This document shows positions 38,991 to 50,639 of a stretch of DNA of 64,000 nucleotides, piece after piece. A model generated the notes under the pieces. That model was not told where the DNA came from and made no database searches. It saw only the letters and a list, made by a program, of their open reading frames with translations. The position numbers and the translations under genes were made by a program. Origin of the DNA: Rhodeus uyekii (taxonomy: Eukaryota > Chordata > Actinopteri > Cypriniformes > Acheilognathidae); assembly GCA_037043235.1 (NCBI GenBank), contig JAWRVZ010000247.1, positions 372,001-436,000 on the forward strand, in the 5' to 3' direction. Every line of letters starts with the position of its first letter. Position 1 is the stretch's first letter.

Positions 38991-39249
38991 ACACACACAC
39001 GTTAGCTTCGAACGCTGTTGAAGACGCTAAGCTGAGGCTGCTAGTCTGCCGCATGCAGTTATACTCCTGGCTCATGACGTCACACTCGGCTACGTGCACT
39101 CGCACACCTGGTTTCAATTGCGCTTCAACAGACAATCACGCTAATGCGTTCCCATATGCGTTCGACGCAGTGTTGAGTTCCCTTGACAGGGAACTACTCT
39201 CTTGGTTTCTGTCACAAATTAAATGCTGATTGTACATTTTGACAGTTGT

Positions 39250-41204
39250 ACATTTTATTTTATATTTTATTTACTATGAATGAAATGGAAACATTATGTA
39301 AAAAAAAATACTCTACTGATTCTCAATCGCTGCTGTTACACCACGTATTTACACCATGTCTGTTTGACATTTGGCACACATTTGACATTTTCAATAATAG
39401 GATTCAATAGGATTCAAAGGATTCGCAATGAAATTCTTACTTTGACGCCCACAATAAATGTCATACAGTGGCTAAAAGAACAAAAATAAATAAATAATAA
39501 AATAAGAGCAATAAAGGCAATAAAGTGAGATTGTAGATTGACACTTATGTCCAGGTTATGTTTTGATTGCAAACTCCTATTGTGATTGTAAGATCAGCTG
39601 TTTAGGAGTCTTATGGCAGAGGGAAAGAAAGAGTTCTTCAGTCTAGCAGTCCTGCATTTCACACTTCTGTACCTCCGTCTTGAGGGTAGAAGTGTGAACA
39701 GACCATGTTGGGGGTGGGAGGGGTCTTTGATGATGGAGGCAGCTCTTCTGTGGACTCTGTGGTGGTAGATGCTCTGCAGAGAGGGCAGTGGAGTCCTGGT
39801 GATCTTCTGCGCAGTCTTCACCACTCTCTGCAGGCGTTTGCGGTCCATGACAGAAGCGCTGCATTCATTTCAAGCTCCTGGATGAACAGTGGCTGATGCG
39901 TTCTCTTCTCCTTCCTCATGTCCACAGTCCCTTTGTCTTGTCTGTGTTGAGAGTGAGGTTGTTTTCTTCACACCATGACACCAGAATGGCCACCTCCTTC
40001 CTGTGTATCTTCCTCAGAGCTTTGTGTATCTGGGTTGTTCAGCCGGTTGGTGGGGGGGAGGGGGGTTGGGGGGTCCATGTGTGTGTGAGCTCCCTCTCTG
40101 CAGTGTCGCTGGGGGCCTCAAAGCGGGTGTAGAATGTTTTGAGGTCGTCCTGCAGGCTGTCTGTTGAGGTGATGTTGTTGGTGGTGGTCCTGTAGTCTGT
40201 GATGTGCTGCAGGTCTTGCCACATCCGCCCTGAATCAGCAGTAGAATAAAAGCTGTCCAGCTTCTCTCTGTATTGCCTCTTGGCCGCTGTGATGGCTTTT
40301 CTCAGTCCATACTTTGCAGCTTTGTACTCGTTCTCATTGCCTGATCTAAATGCAAGAGGGCGGGTGCGCAGCATATGACGTACCTGACTGTGTATCCAGG
40401 GCTTGTTTTCTGTGTGGAAAAAAAATATCAATCAATAAGCGAATATGCTCAAGGATGCTTGTATTAATGAATGCAGTCGAGGGTGGAGTCAGATTTCGGT
40501 ACAACACCTGCATGTTTGATGTTGAAATTGCCCAGTTGTTCAAATCAGACACAGAAGATGATGACTTTGATGGATTTGGATTAGGGCGGGGTGCAGCCCT
40601 GTATGCTCCACGTATGTTACTATAAACATGATCAAGAGTGTTCTTATCACAGGTGGGAATGGTATTTGGGGAATACAGTCCGCAAACTACACTGATTGAA
40701 ATCACCAGCAACAATGAAGATAGCGTCAGGATGAGCCGTTTCTAATGTGCTTATGAGGTTATGGAGTTTGCCGAGTGCTGCCGCGGAGTTAGCACGCGGG
40801 GGGATGTAAACAGCGACCAAAAACACAGCAGTAAATTCCCACGGAAGATAATAAGGATGGCAGTGCAGCACTAACAACTTTATATCTGGTGAAGAGTGCT
40901 CATCAACCATCTGTATATCTCCACACCACGAGTTGTTTACAAACACACACACCTCCCCCTTTAGTCGAACATGGCCGCTCGATTGCCACGTTGAACCGTG
41001 AATGGCGTTCTCTGGGACTTTGTCTGAGAGCCAGGTCTCTGTGAAAACCAAGGCACAGGACTCTCTTTTTTCCCGATGAGTTGTAATCCTGGCTCGTAGC
41101 TCATCGAGCCTGTTTTCCAGAGACTGTACATTCCCACATAAATAACATAAGAATAACATAGGGTTCATAGACAATTTTTTTAGAAAAGTTTTTGGGGCAG
41201 GCAT
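39250..41204 (-). mobile_element. Rex1-like LINE, internally deleted, with a foreign insert
   Basis: Minus-strand blocks in LINE order: endonuclease (41204-40650: LCYLCGNVQSLENRLDEL, FTETWLSD, AGDFNQ), a linker (40431-40039: YKAAKYGLRKAITAAKRQYR), and the RT C-terminus (about 39990-39594: RLQRVVKTAQKIT, FFPSAIRLLNS). The RT core between about 40060 and 39990 is missing. Bases about 40412-40610 are a plus-strand insert shared with 45380-45570. Confidence 0.75.
40412..40610 (+). repeat. Recurrent insert encoding an acidic peptide (DTEDDDFDGFG)
   Basis: The open stretch encodes MFDVEIAQLFKSDTEDDDFD and GFGLG. The same sequence, with MFDGDIAQLFNSDTEDEDFD, recurs at about 45380-45570. It looks like the N-terminus of a transposase or a retro-copied gene, but I do not recognise it. 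Confidence 0.6.
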
Positions 41205-41289
41205 GACCTGTTAAAAAGAGATGGTATTCATCCCACCTGTAATTTGGCATATAGTCTTAGAGCTGAACCTTGACATAGAGATCTTGACA

Positions 41290-41936
41290 TCATCACATAG
41301 AGACTCTTTCTCCTAGATATCATCGTATAGAGACTGTGTCTCTATAAAGTTTAATTGATTTACAAACAACTAATAACGGATATAACACAAATGAACAAAT
41401 GATAAAGCTTGGGTTACTGAATATACGATCCCTTTCCTCAAAAGCACTTATTGTAAATGATATGATTACAGATAATAAACTAGATGTGCTGTGTTTGACA
41501 GAAACCTGGCTAAACCAGACGATTACATTACTTTAAATGAGTCCACCCCTCAAAATTACTGTTATAAACATGAGCCTCGTCTGAAAGGTAAAGGAGGAGG
41601 TGTTCCTGTCATTAATAGTAACACGATCAGTACTGCTCAAAGGTCTAATTTGAAATATAATTCTTTTGAAGTGATGATCCTTAATGTAAAATTATCTAGT
41701 GCAAGTAATAATTCCTGTTTAACTTTTGTGCTGGCTATTCTATACAGGCCACCAGGGCACCATACAGACTTTATCAAAGAATTTGCTGATTTTCTCTCAG
41801 AATTAGTAATGTCTGCAGATAAAGTCATAATTGTCGGTGATTTTAATATCCATGTAGATAATGAAAAAGACGTATTGGGATTGGCATTTAGAGACATTTG
41901 AAACTCTATTGGAGTTACAAAACATGTATCAGGAAG
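41290..41936 (+). mobile_element. CR1/L2-like LINE endonuclease fragment
   Basis: A 5' segment and endonuclease: TGTGCTGTGTTTGACAGAAA (TETW), then, after a small shift, YKHEPRLKGKGGGVPVI, LAILYRPPGHHTDFI and KVIIVGDFNIHVD (the catalytic GDFN block). Cut by an LTR at about 41937. Confidence 0.8.
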
Positions 41937-42312
41937 TAGTTTTGAGGTTCGGAAAAGGGATGAACGTTTTGAAGACGAAGAGGAAAGGGAGGGAAATTAG
42001 GATTTAATAACAAAAGAACATAATATATAAAGAAACAACCCACGAGGGGGAAAAGCATAGTGTAAACAAGATCAAAACTGAATCATAACACAAACCAGGA
42101 ACATGGCAGGAATCAGGAGCTAGACACAGGAACTTCCAGAAACACATGAAAGACAACGAGACTACGAAGAACAGCAAACACAAAGGACTATATTTAGGAA
42201 CACATGAGGAAAGGTAACGAGCTGAGAACAGCTGACAACACTCAAGGGAACCGAGATAAAAAGGTGGGTGGGGTTACACAATGACAAGACACAATAAAGG
42301 GGCAGTGTCAGG
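41937..42312 (-). mobile_element. Probable solo LTR
   Basis: Right end GGGGCAGTGTCA (minus-strand start TGACACTGCCCC). The text related to CTTGTCATTGTG links it to the LTR at 37919. Left end is approximate and no target duplication was seen. Confidence 0.45.
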
Positions 42313-42318
42313 TCTCTC

Positions 42319-42855
42319 TCAACAGACATTCAAAAAGACCAAAATGGAATGTGGAAGGTGTGAGGGGATTGGGTCTAAGGGGCAGGTGGTTGGATCGGCA
42401 GGAAAGACTAGAAGCTCCGTCTTTGCCAGGTTGAATTGCAGATGATGCTCTTTCATCCATGTCGAGATGTCCGCCAGGCAGCTTGTGATTCTCACAATTG
42501 GATCATCTGTTGGATCATGTGGTTGAAATGATAGGTAGAGCTGAGTGTCATCGGCGTAGCAGTGATAGGAGAAGCCATGTGCCTCTATGATGGGACCCAG
42601 TGATGTGGTGTACATGGTGAAGAGAAGTGGTCCAAGAACTGAGCCCTGTGGAACACCGGTGATCAGTTGACATTCTTTGGAGACCTCCCCGCACCATGCC
42701 ACCCTGAAGGACCTATCCGTGAGATAGGATTCAAACCACTGAAGGGGAGTTCCAGTGATGCCTAGTGACGAGAGGATAGATAAGAGGAGATGGTGATTAA
42801 CAGTTTCAAAGGCAGCAGAAAGATCTAAAATAATTAGAACTGACGATTTTGAATA
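42319..42855 (-). mobile_element. CR1/L2-like LINE reverse transcriptase core
   Basis: The minus strand encodes the RT catalytic region: ILDLSAAFETVNHHLL, GVPQGSVLGPLLF and CYADDTQLYLSFQ (the active-site ADD), ending FNLAKTELLVFPAD. Truncated at both ends. Confidence 0.8.
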
Positions 42856-42959
42856 TTATGCCCAGTCAAAACATTTCAGACCAAAAGTGTGCTATTGAAC
42901 ATAATTATTCATATTCATATAATACACCATGTCTCAAAATATTTAAGTAAATATTTAAT

Positions 42960-43025
42960 ATTTATTTTCACAATTTAATACAATTTATATATATATATAA
43001 ATTGTATTAAATTGTGAAAATAAAT
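42960..43025. repeat. Perfect 66-bp palindrome, no spacer
   Basis: Every base pairs around the centre at 42992/42993; the core is (AT)n flanked by AATTTAATACAATT and its complement. AT content is about 90 percent, so cruciform extrusion is likely. Confidence 0.95.
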
Positions 43026-43352
43026 TTATATTTTTTATATTTTTATATAATTTATTTTTATTTTTATATTTATATTATTAATTTATATTAATAAGTCAGT
43101 AACAATGTTAAAGGTTCAAGGATGAACGATGCAGGAATGGGTGAAATGAAAGTTAAGCGGCAGACCCTCATGAATAACTTAAACAAAACAGTGTGAAGTC
43201 CAGGTCTGGTCCTCTCTCTTCCATGAGACTGGAGGCTAGTGTGATTTGAGTTGATGCTCATTAACTCCATTCCCACGACTCTCTGCCTTGCCTTACTTGC
43301 TACACTTTGAACCTGTCTTATCCTTTATTTATTTTCATTTCATCTTGAACAG

Positions 43353-44121
43353 AGAATCTTGCCCTCAATGCCTTCGCTGTGCAGTCCACCTTGGGACACC
43401 CACAGGGTGATGCTAAACATGCAGTAGATGGAAACACAGACTCTGATTTCAATAAGAGCTCATGCAGTATGACTACAGCTGAGTTTAATCCATGGTGGAG
43501 AGTTGACCTTGGAAATATCTACAGTGTACACACTGTTACCATCACTAATCGTGGAGACTGTTGCCAAGAGCGGCTTCAAGGAGCTCAGATTCGTGTCGGT
43601 AATCGTCTAAACAACAACGGCAACGAGAATGAGCTGTAAGAAATGTTTCAGTTGTTCTATTATCTTCCCATGTTTATGATGTTCAATCTGGTTTAATAAG
43701 CTCTTGCACTTCCTGCACAAACCAACCACTCGACCACAACCATGGAGATGTACTTTAACTTATTTCATTCAGATTGTGATTAGACATTTGTATGTTTGGA
43801 CAGTTGTTTCTCATAATAATGCAATTTAAAACACAGCTTGTATTGTGAAGAGTGCTATTAAAAAAAACAGTTGGATCTCGGAATAGTTTAATTGAATGTT
43901 AGACGTGTGTGTTGCGAGGCCTCTAGTTTTCGTTTTAAAACTGTTCTTTATGTATTTGCAGGGTTGCAACTATTCTCACTGCTTTTAATGGCAAAGAAAC
44001 CTTTTCATTTGATCCTGTTAATGGCCAATATGTCAACATTTTTCTACCTGGGAATGAAGAAACCCTTACTCTGTGTGAAGTCCAGGTGTTTGCATGTAAG
44101 AGAGAGACAGAGAAGAAATAA
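43353..44121 (+). CDS. Fucolectin (F-type lectin) domain, two exons, partial
   Basis: Exons 43353-43635 and 43962-44121 join in frame (split Leu codon) to about 147 residues, one F-type lectin domain. These secreted proteins bind fucosylated glycans in fish innate immunity. Visible: NLALNAFAVQS at the start, HAVDGNTDSDF, NPWWRVDLG, VTITNRGDCCQERLQ (the RGD-x4-R part of the sugar-binding motif), and CEVQVFAC at the end. The expected ligand His about 25 residues before RGD is not present (Thr, Thr and Met occupy that window), so binding may be altered. The acceptor CTTGAACAG before exon 1 shows that an upstream exon (signal peptide) should exist, but I could not find it. Stop TAA at 44119; GTAAG at 44096 could instead be a donor to a further domain. 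A LINE begins 60 bases downstream. Confidence 0.75.
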
Positions 44122-44179
44122 CTATATAATCAGGGCTATATAAATAACAAATAACTCTCTCTTTTCCAGTACTTTAGAC

Positions 44180-44432
44180 ACTGTTGCTCCGTTGCACTTA
44201 AAGAAAATAGTCCAACACCGTGGTACAACGAACACACACGGGCCCTCAAGAGAGCAGCCAGAAAAATGGAGTGGAGCTGGAAAAAAACTAAGCTTGAGGT
44301 TTTTTGCATTTCATGGAAAGACAGCTCTATTGCATTCAGAAAGGCCATAAAATCAGCGAGATCTGCTTACTTTTCTACCCTCTTAGAAGAAAACAAATAC
44401 AACCCTAGGTATTTATTTGATACAGTGACTAA
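44180..44432 (+). mobile_element. CR1/L2-like LINE middle fragment, left half
   Basis: Encodes WYNEHTRALKRAARKMEW and SARSAYFSTLLEENKYNPRY, the region between endonuclease and RT. It continues after the LTR insertion at about 46521. Confidence 0.8.
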
Positions 44433-46520
44433 TGTTACGACTGCTAGGGGTCAGCCGTAACAGAGGTGGGTGTGAGAGTCGTAATACCAGAGAGATTAGT
44501 GAAAATGAAAGTTTTATTTACAAAGGGATAAATCTTCAAGGGCAGACAAGGCCAAAATAACAAACAGAAACCAATCTAATTTTATAGAAACTAAATTACC
44601 TCCAAAATAAGAGAAAACAAAAATTCAATAAACTTCCCTAACTCCCTTTAACATAAACAAGTGCAAAATGAGTACAAATAAAATGGCGTCAAACCCCCTA
44701 CTTCCCTTTAGATAAATCAAAAGATTTACAATATATTTACAAGTATATACAAAGTTTCAGCGAACAGTTCAGAATCGGCAATGAAATCGTGGTCAGACAG
44801 GCAATGGTCGGAAAACAGGATTATCAGATTCACGATAACTAACAAACAAATCACTCTCACAGTTTCACTAAACAAACACAAAACTCACAATCACACAGTT
44901 AATCACAAAATAAACAAAATCAACACTAACAATTAGGAATGGGTAGCTCGACACCCTGTGTCGACACACGTCTCGAGTTTTCGAAACACTGTTTCGGAGC
45001 ATCGCTTTGAAATGGGGCTGTCACGTGACCTGTGTGAACGAAGCTTCGTTACCTCACTAACACGTCACGACGGACTCACAGAGCGCATAGATTGAGCCGT
45101 CCCATAGTGCGCAGATGTTTGAGTACACAAATTAATACATATAAAATGAAATTGTCCATTAAGTGTGTATATTACATGTGTATATTAAGAATGCAAAAAA
45201 CATGTCAGATGGATTGCACCAGCAAAACTGTTGTTTTCACAATGAAATTATGTTCCTGTTGCATGAAGATTAGAAAAAAAATGTGTTACTCTCCTCATTG
45301 TACTTGTGCATGAATTATATTAAATATAATAATATTTAATAATTTTTTTCACATGTTGGGTGGGTGTTTGCACGTTCTGCGTGTTTGCGGTGTAGAAAAA
45401 AATATTGAGCGATAAGCGAATATACTCAAGGAAGCTTGTATGAATTAATGCATGCGAGGGGGGAGTCAGATTTGTGCGGGGAGTCAAATTTTGAGTGCAT
45501 GTTTGATGGCGATATTGCCCAGCTTTTCAATTCAGACACAGAAGATGAGGACTTTGATGGATTTGGATGTATTGATTAAAATATAATGTGAGTGTAGCCT
45601 ATTGTTAAATAGTAGAATAAAGATCAACCAAACTTACTGTTTTGCTTCCGTTACCTTTTTTTTGTAGACCGAATGTTTTAGCATGGGTTAAGTACAGAAA
45701 TAGACCCCGTAATTGAGACTGCGCCTTATAATCCTTTTGCTTTATGATGCGGAAAATACGGTAAATGGCTTTGTAATTGTGCATTTGTTTTTTTGTTTGT
45801 TTTTTAACAATATGCATGTTTGTGTTGTTTTGTAATAGTGATGGCCGTCTGACACCGATGCTCCGACACAAGCTTCGAACTCGAAGCAGGATTTTTTATG
45901 AACTACTGCTTCGGAGCTTGCTTTGATGCGGAAAAACACACGTGACCGATGACGTCCGAAGCAGCAACTACAATTGCCATCTACAATTTCGCCACTAGAT
46001 GTCCCTGAAACGAAGCTTTGAATGAATGAACCCATTTTCAAAACGATTGATGAAGTGGTTCAATACTGGTTCATTGCTTCATTTGGACATCACTACACAC
46101 ACAAAAAGTTGCACAATACAATTAAACTTATTAAATATACAAATAAACCTTCCCAAATGAACAAAACATCTGAAAGACACAGTTGGTGTAGGAATGTTTA
46201 TTGAGCACCAGATGGCAGAGTAGAGCACTGTGTCAAAAGCTTCGAAGCACCGACACAGTTTCATGTAAAAGCTTCACTGCTTCAGAAGCTTCTTTTGGCA
46301 CATCCCTACTAACAATCTCTCTGATACAACACTCTACACAACGATAACGAAACAAACAGGCGAATTAATCAAATATTGCAAACACTAAGTCAATGAGTCT
46401 TAAAATGGCATGTAGCCGAGAATGGTTGTTTGGGGAGGTCCTTATATGTGGATCAGGTGTTCGGCAGGACCAATCACAGTCTTCGAGTGATTAGCAGAAG
46501 GAGGAAACCAATCTGTAACA
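44433..46520 (-). mobile_element. LTR inserted in the LINE (itself interrupted)
   Basis: Ends TGTTACGACTG (left) and ATCTGTAACA (right); without the nested hAT element it would be about 705 bp. The LINE frame resumes directly to its right. No clear target duplication. Confidence 0.55.
44934..46308. mobile_element. hAT-like element, TSD CTAACAAT
   Basis: Flanked by the 8-bp duplication CTAACAAT (44926-44933 and 46309-46316). Ends TAGGAATGGG and CACATCCCTA. Subterminal regions are full of GCTTCGAA-type motifs in both orientations. Within it lies a further insert (about 45350-45770) with the DTEDEDFDGFG sequence. No transposase frame. Confidence 0.7.
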
Positions 46521-47225
46521 TACTCAGAGAAAGAGCGGGAGAGAAAAACAAACAATGTGCACAAAGACAGATGATAAAACTCAGGATCATAACACTAAAC
46601 TAACAAGAAATAAAGCCTCAACCCCAGATGCTTTAAAACAGCACAGCAGTAATGACTTCATGGACTTCTTTACTTACAAAATTCATAATATTAGAGAGAA
46701 AATTATAACCATGCAACCGTCTACTACAATATCACAAAATATAATAAATTTTAGTGTCCCTGAAGAAAAATTCCACTCCTTCATTGCTATTGGGGAGGAA
46801 GAATTGTCTAAACTCGTTAAATCATCAAAATCAACATTCCAGAAATCACCAACCGGACCAAATTGGACTTCATATTGGACTTGAATTGTTGTCAATATAA
46901 TAATCATGTACTGTTTGGCTGTTGGCCAGAGGAGAACTGGTCCACCGACTGAGCCTGGTTTCTCCCAAGGTTTTTTCTTCATTCTATTCTTCATTCATTA
47001 CGTCACCTGCCGGAGTTTTGGTTCCTTGCCGCTGTCGCCTCTGGCTTGCTCAGTTGGGGAAACTTAACACTTAATATTCATCAATTGTATTGATTCGCCT
47101 GCTCTTTTGGGGCTTCTGTTCAGCCAAACAAACTTTGTTTATAATGTTTTCATGTGAGCACTGTAAAGCTGCTTTGAAACAATCTGTATTGTAAAAAGCG
47201 CTATATAAATAAAGGTGACTTGACA
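46521..47225 (+). mobile_element. CR1/L2-like LINE, right half and 3' end
   Basis: Encodes NDFMDFFTYKIHNIREKI and GEEELSKLVKSSKS (pre-RT region), then jumps to the 3' UTR (from about 46870) and the family tail AAAAAGCGCTATATAAATAA followed by GGTGACTTGAC. Confidence 0.8.
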
Positions 47226-47621
47226 AATGGAAACAGCGCCATTTGTTGGGTGATTGATGGTATTTAGGATGTGGAATAGGGACCGCCCTCAGCAGAGTTA
47301 ATAGAAATTGCTGTGGGTAAGTTACAAGTTCTGAGGAATGGGAGAATTGTCAGTTAAAAAAGTTAAAAGAGTCAAGTATTTTCTTGTTGTGTGTTTTGAC
47401 TTGTATCACAAGACGCAATAGTAGTTCAGATAATACGGATAATACGCAATAGTAATTCAAATATGGGAATTGTTGTAAATAAAGCAGAGTTAGCGGAAAT
47501 TGCTGTGGAACTGATTTCATTCTCCATTCTGTCGAACACAGAAGAAATAAGGGAATCTCCATTGTGCAGTATATAGTGTGCAGCACCACACCGTAAGAAA
47601 ACCACCCAGGCAAGACCAACA

Positions 47622-47987
47622 GACTCGCATCTCAAATAATTTATTCCCATAAGAAATAACAGAAAAAAGTGATAGCATACAATAATATATAAGGATTACT
47701 GTGATGTAAAATAAAATTTGGTTTTAATCATGAGTTCTTACCTTTGAGACAGGCTATACAGTAGCGGCTAATGGCGGCATGTGCGGAGGAGGGATAACGT
47801 AGATTACGCAAATACAATACAGAAGATTTGCGGGAGATTGCATACTGAAAAACGATGAACACATGACGTGAACAAGTGAGGTGCTGTGAGCGTCGGCATC
47901 TGTAACTGTGCTCATATCTCAAATCTGTGTTCATATCTCAAAGCAAATAAATGCTCAAAGGCTTGCTCGTATCTCAAGGTCATATTG
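47622..47987. mobile_element. Tigger-like MITE, second copy
   Basis: Related to the commd5 intron copy: CTCGCATCTCAAATAATTTA at the left, GCTCGTATCTCAAGGTCATA at the right, then TA. The left end is shortened. Confidence 0.65.
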
Positions 47988-48154
47988 TACTAATACCATA
48001 CAGTTTGCAACACTTGGTGCTGTGGGCTGCTCCGAGTGCTTGACCACCTAACGTCGGCATCTGGAAGATTCCTGTTGGATGCAGCTGGAGATTAAGCAGA
48101 AGTGGAAGCCTGGAGGAGGACAAATGTTTTCATGTTTTTCATGTTCTACATGTC

Positions 48155-48290
48155 CTGTCTGAATGATCACAATCATGATGACGTGCTTTGAGAGGACAGT
48201 CATGCAGCACATCAAATCCAGTCTCCTGAACAACTCCTCGACTCACTCCAGTTTGCATACCATCCAAACCAAATTATGTTTTTATGACAG
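48155..48290 (+). mobile_element. Rex1-like LINE RT scrap
   Basis: Encodes MTCFERTVMQHIKSSLLNN, an RT block of this LINE type. Short and isolated. Confidence 0.5.
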
Positions 48291-48488
48291 CACATATTTA
48301 TATGTAAACTATTCTGAAGATGGCTTAAACTGGATTGCAAATTAAATCTAATCAACCATTGGAGTAACAGTTCTTTCAGTAACTTTTCAGTAAAAATTAT
48401 ATTTATGCATGAACCCCAATATTTACAAAATAGCTCATGTTCCCGTTGTATTTTCTTGAGTGTGTTGAGGAGCGGGGTCTCTGGTGAT

Positions 48489-49906
48489 CCTGGGGCCTCA
48501 TGTATCAACACTACTTACGCACAAAAACGTTGCGTTCGCCAGCTTTCACGCTCACAGTCGGATGTACTAAAAGTGAAACTAACGTGACAATGTGCGTTTC
48601 TCCACGGCAAGTAAGAACATATAAAAGCACGTGCAAATTGAAGGGTAAAATGAACAATTAGTCTATGGCAATGGCAGCTTTGGCAATATTAGAGGACACT
48701 GCTAATGGCAGAATCGGAAGAGAACGAGTTTTTAGGGACCACAATGATTTTCTGGCCCAGGATGACTGGCTAATCAGCCGTTTCAGATTTACAAGGGCTA
48801 TCCTCCGAATCTAGTTGGGTCCGAATCTAGAGAGAGAGACAGCGAGGAAACACGCAATACCCATTCCGTTACAGGTGCTGACAACACTTGGTTTCCTGGC
48901 AACTGATTCTTTCCAAAGGGAACTGGCAGACCGCTCAGTCGTTTTTGAGCCGCGCAACGCCGCGCAATGCCCATTTGATTGTTCTCATATGATGCAGTTG
49001 ACCAGCCAAACATTAAAATGCAATTTGCAGCGATAGCCGGCTTCCCTAATGTAAACGGAGCGATCGACTGCACACACATATAAGGCACCATCTGAAGATG
49101 AATTTGCATATGTGAATCGGAAACATTTCCATTCAATAAATGTGCAGATTATATGTGATGCGCAAATACGCCTAACAAATATTGTGGCAAGGTGGCCTGG
49201 GTAAACCCATGATTCATACATCCTTACAAACAGCATGGTTTTGGGTGGCAGCTGGCAGCTGACAGAGTGCGCGATGGGTGGCTCTTGGTGAGTGATGTTA
49301 TTTAAAGTTATGGTTCTATCTAATAGTACTTTTTATTTTCATTTGCATTTAATTAAATTAATTATATAACAATTATATATTATAATTGTATTTAATTATA
49401 CAACAACCCTTCAGAAGACCTCGGTTATCCACTAAAGACAATAAGACCATTTCTTTTTAAGATCATTTACAGTGCGACTTTCAGATCCAACTGCATTACG
49501 GCATCAGCTAAACTCCCCCATATTTTCATATTTTTTTCCTTTCGTTATTAATTCCGGAGAACAAAATTCCCCCCAAAAATTTTATGGTAATTTCTACCTC
49601 TGATAGTAGCACCTCCAATTCACTTTCTGTACTTTCACTTTCATTTTTGTGCCGCTTGCTTTTTCCCAAGTGGACTCATTACCATATTTAAATCAGTTTA
49701 ATTAGGGGAGGAGACTGGGTGGAGTGTTGTGCTCGTGCATGTGCGCTCAATTTTACGTTAATCGGGATGTACAAAGAGAATATGCGCGGGATCCTTCGAA
49801 CGCAGAGATTGATACATCTGGATTTTTTTGTGCGTTCGCACATTCACAGCTTTGTCCGTACGTAATGTGTCAGTATGAATTCAACGCAAGTACATGAGGC
49901 CCCAGG
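48489..49906 (+). mobile_element. PIF/Harbinger transposon
   Basis: Perfect 16-bp inverted ends CCTGGGGCCTCATGTA and TACATGAGGCCCCAGG. About 1.4 kb. Subterminal CTTACGCAC/GTGCGTTCG motifs face each other. Confidence 0.85.
48665..49290 (+). pseudogene. Harbinger-type transposase (HARBI1-like), broken
   Basis: Starts MAMAALAILEDTANG at 48665 and reads RDHNDFLAQDDWLISRFRF; a stop and a short local duplication (CCGAATCTAG twice) follow at about 48807. The frame resumes with IPLQVLTTLGFLATDSFQRE and LADRS, then loses the frame; later scraps encode GAIDCTHI-like and FAYVNRKHF segments and VARWPG. The DDE core is disrupted, so no activity is expected. Confidence 0.8.
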
Positions 49907-50113
49907 TCTGAATGTTGTTTTTACAAACAGTTCTGAAACTCCTGCCCTGTGTACCTTTAAGTATTACAACCCCAGACACATCTCACGGCCTCAATGGTAA
50001 ACCAGAAGTCCCCTCAAAATAAAGACTCTGTAAGTAGGGGTGAGTGGGGCACTTTTTGCCATTGAGATGACTTGTAAAAAATGTCCAAATCAACCTAAAA
50101 ACTTACCCTAATG

Positions 50114-50631
50114 CAGCGGTTCTTGACCTGGGTTCAATCAAACCCCAGGGGTTCGGTGAGTCAGTCTTAGGGGTTCAGCAGAGCCAGGTCCAACAGCAAC
50201 TCTTCAGTACAACAACACTCTCAACATTTTGGTGTCAACAATTGGTAACGTACCCTGTTATTGCTAAGGAAGCTCTGGAGATTTTCATACAGTTTGTTAC
50301 AACATATCTTTGCGAGCAATCATTTTTGAGGATGCTGGACATAAAAACGAAGAAAAGGAACAGACTTTGTTGAGGAAATGACATGAGAGTGGCACTTGCC
50401 AAGGTGAAGCCGCGCATTTCTGAACTGCTCTCTGAAAGGCAACAGCAGAAGTCACACTGATTTGCAGTAAATATTCATTAGTATGTTTTTGTTTTTGTGT
50501 TTTGTTCTTTGAACACAGTAAAATATATAGTTATGTTTTGAATTTTTTTTAAAATGATATTTTATTTTTCCAATTACGAAGGGTTCGGTGAATGCACATA
50601 TGAGCTGGTGGGGTAAGGTTAAGAACCACTG
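50114..50631 (+). mobile_element. hAT element, internally deleted, TSD CCCTAATG
   Basis: Ends CAGCGGTTCTTGACC and GGTTAAGAACCACTG, with 8-bp duplications CCCTAATG at 50106-50113 and 50632-50639. It keeps the last transposase segment, a hAT dimerisation end: TYLCEQSFLRMLDIKTKKRN then RVALAKVKPRISELLSE. Confidence 0.9.
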
Positions 50632-50639
50632 CCCTAATG

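Larger units (their letters stand above)
37702..39215. mobile_element. DNA-element shell enclosing an LTR and a LINE scrap
   Basis: The left end (GTTGCGAACGTAACTCTGGT, then TTCCCTGAAGAGGGAACGAG) and right end (GTTGAGTTCCCTTGACAGGG) look like the diverged inverted ends of a common fish DNA transposon. Inside are an LTR-like sequence and a Rex1-like fragment. Confidence 0.4.

Noticed and set aside
48395..48487. A possible host exon (SVLRSGVSGDPG) continuing after the Harbinger element
   Set aside because: The joined frame is short and matches no family I recognise; splice sites are not evident.
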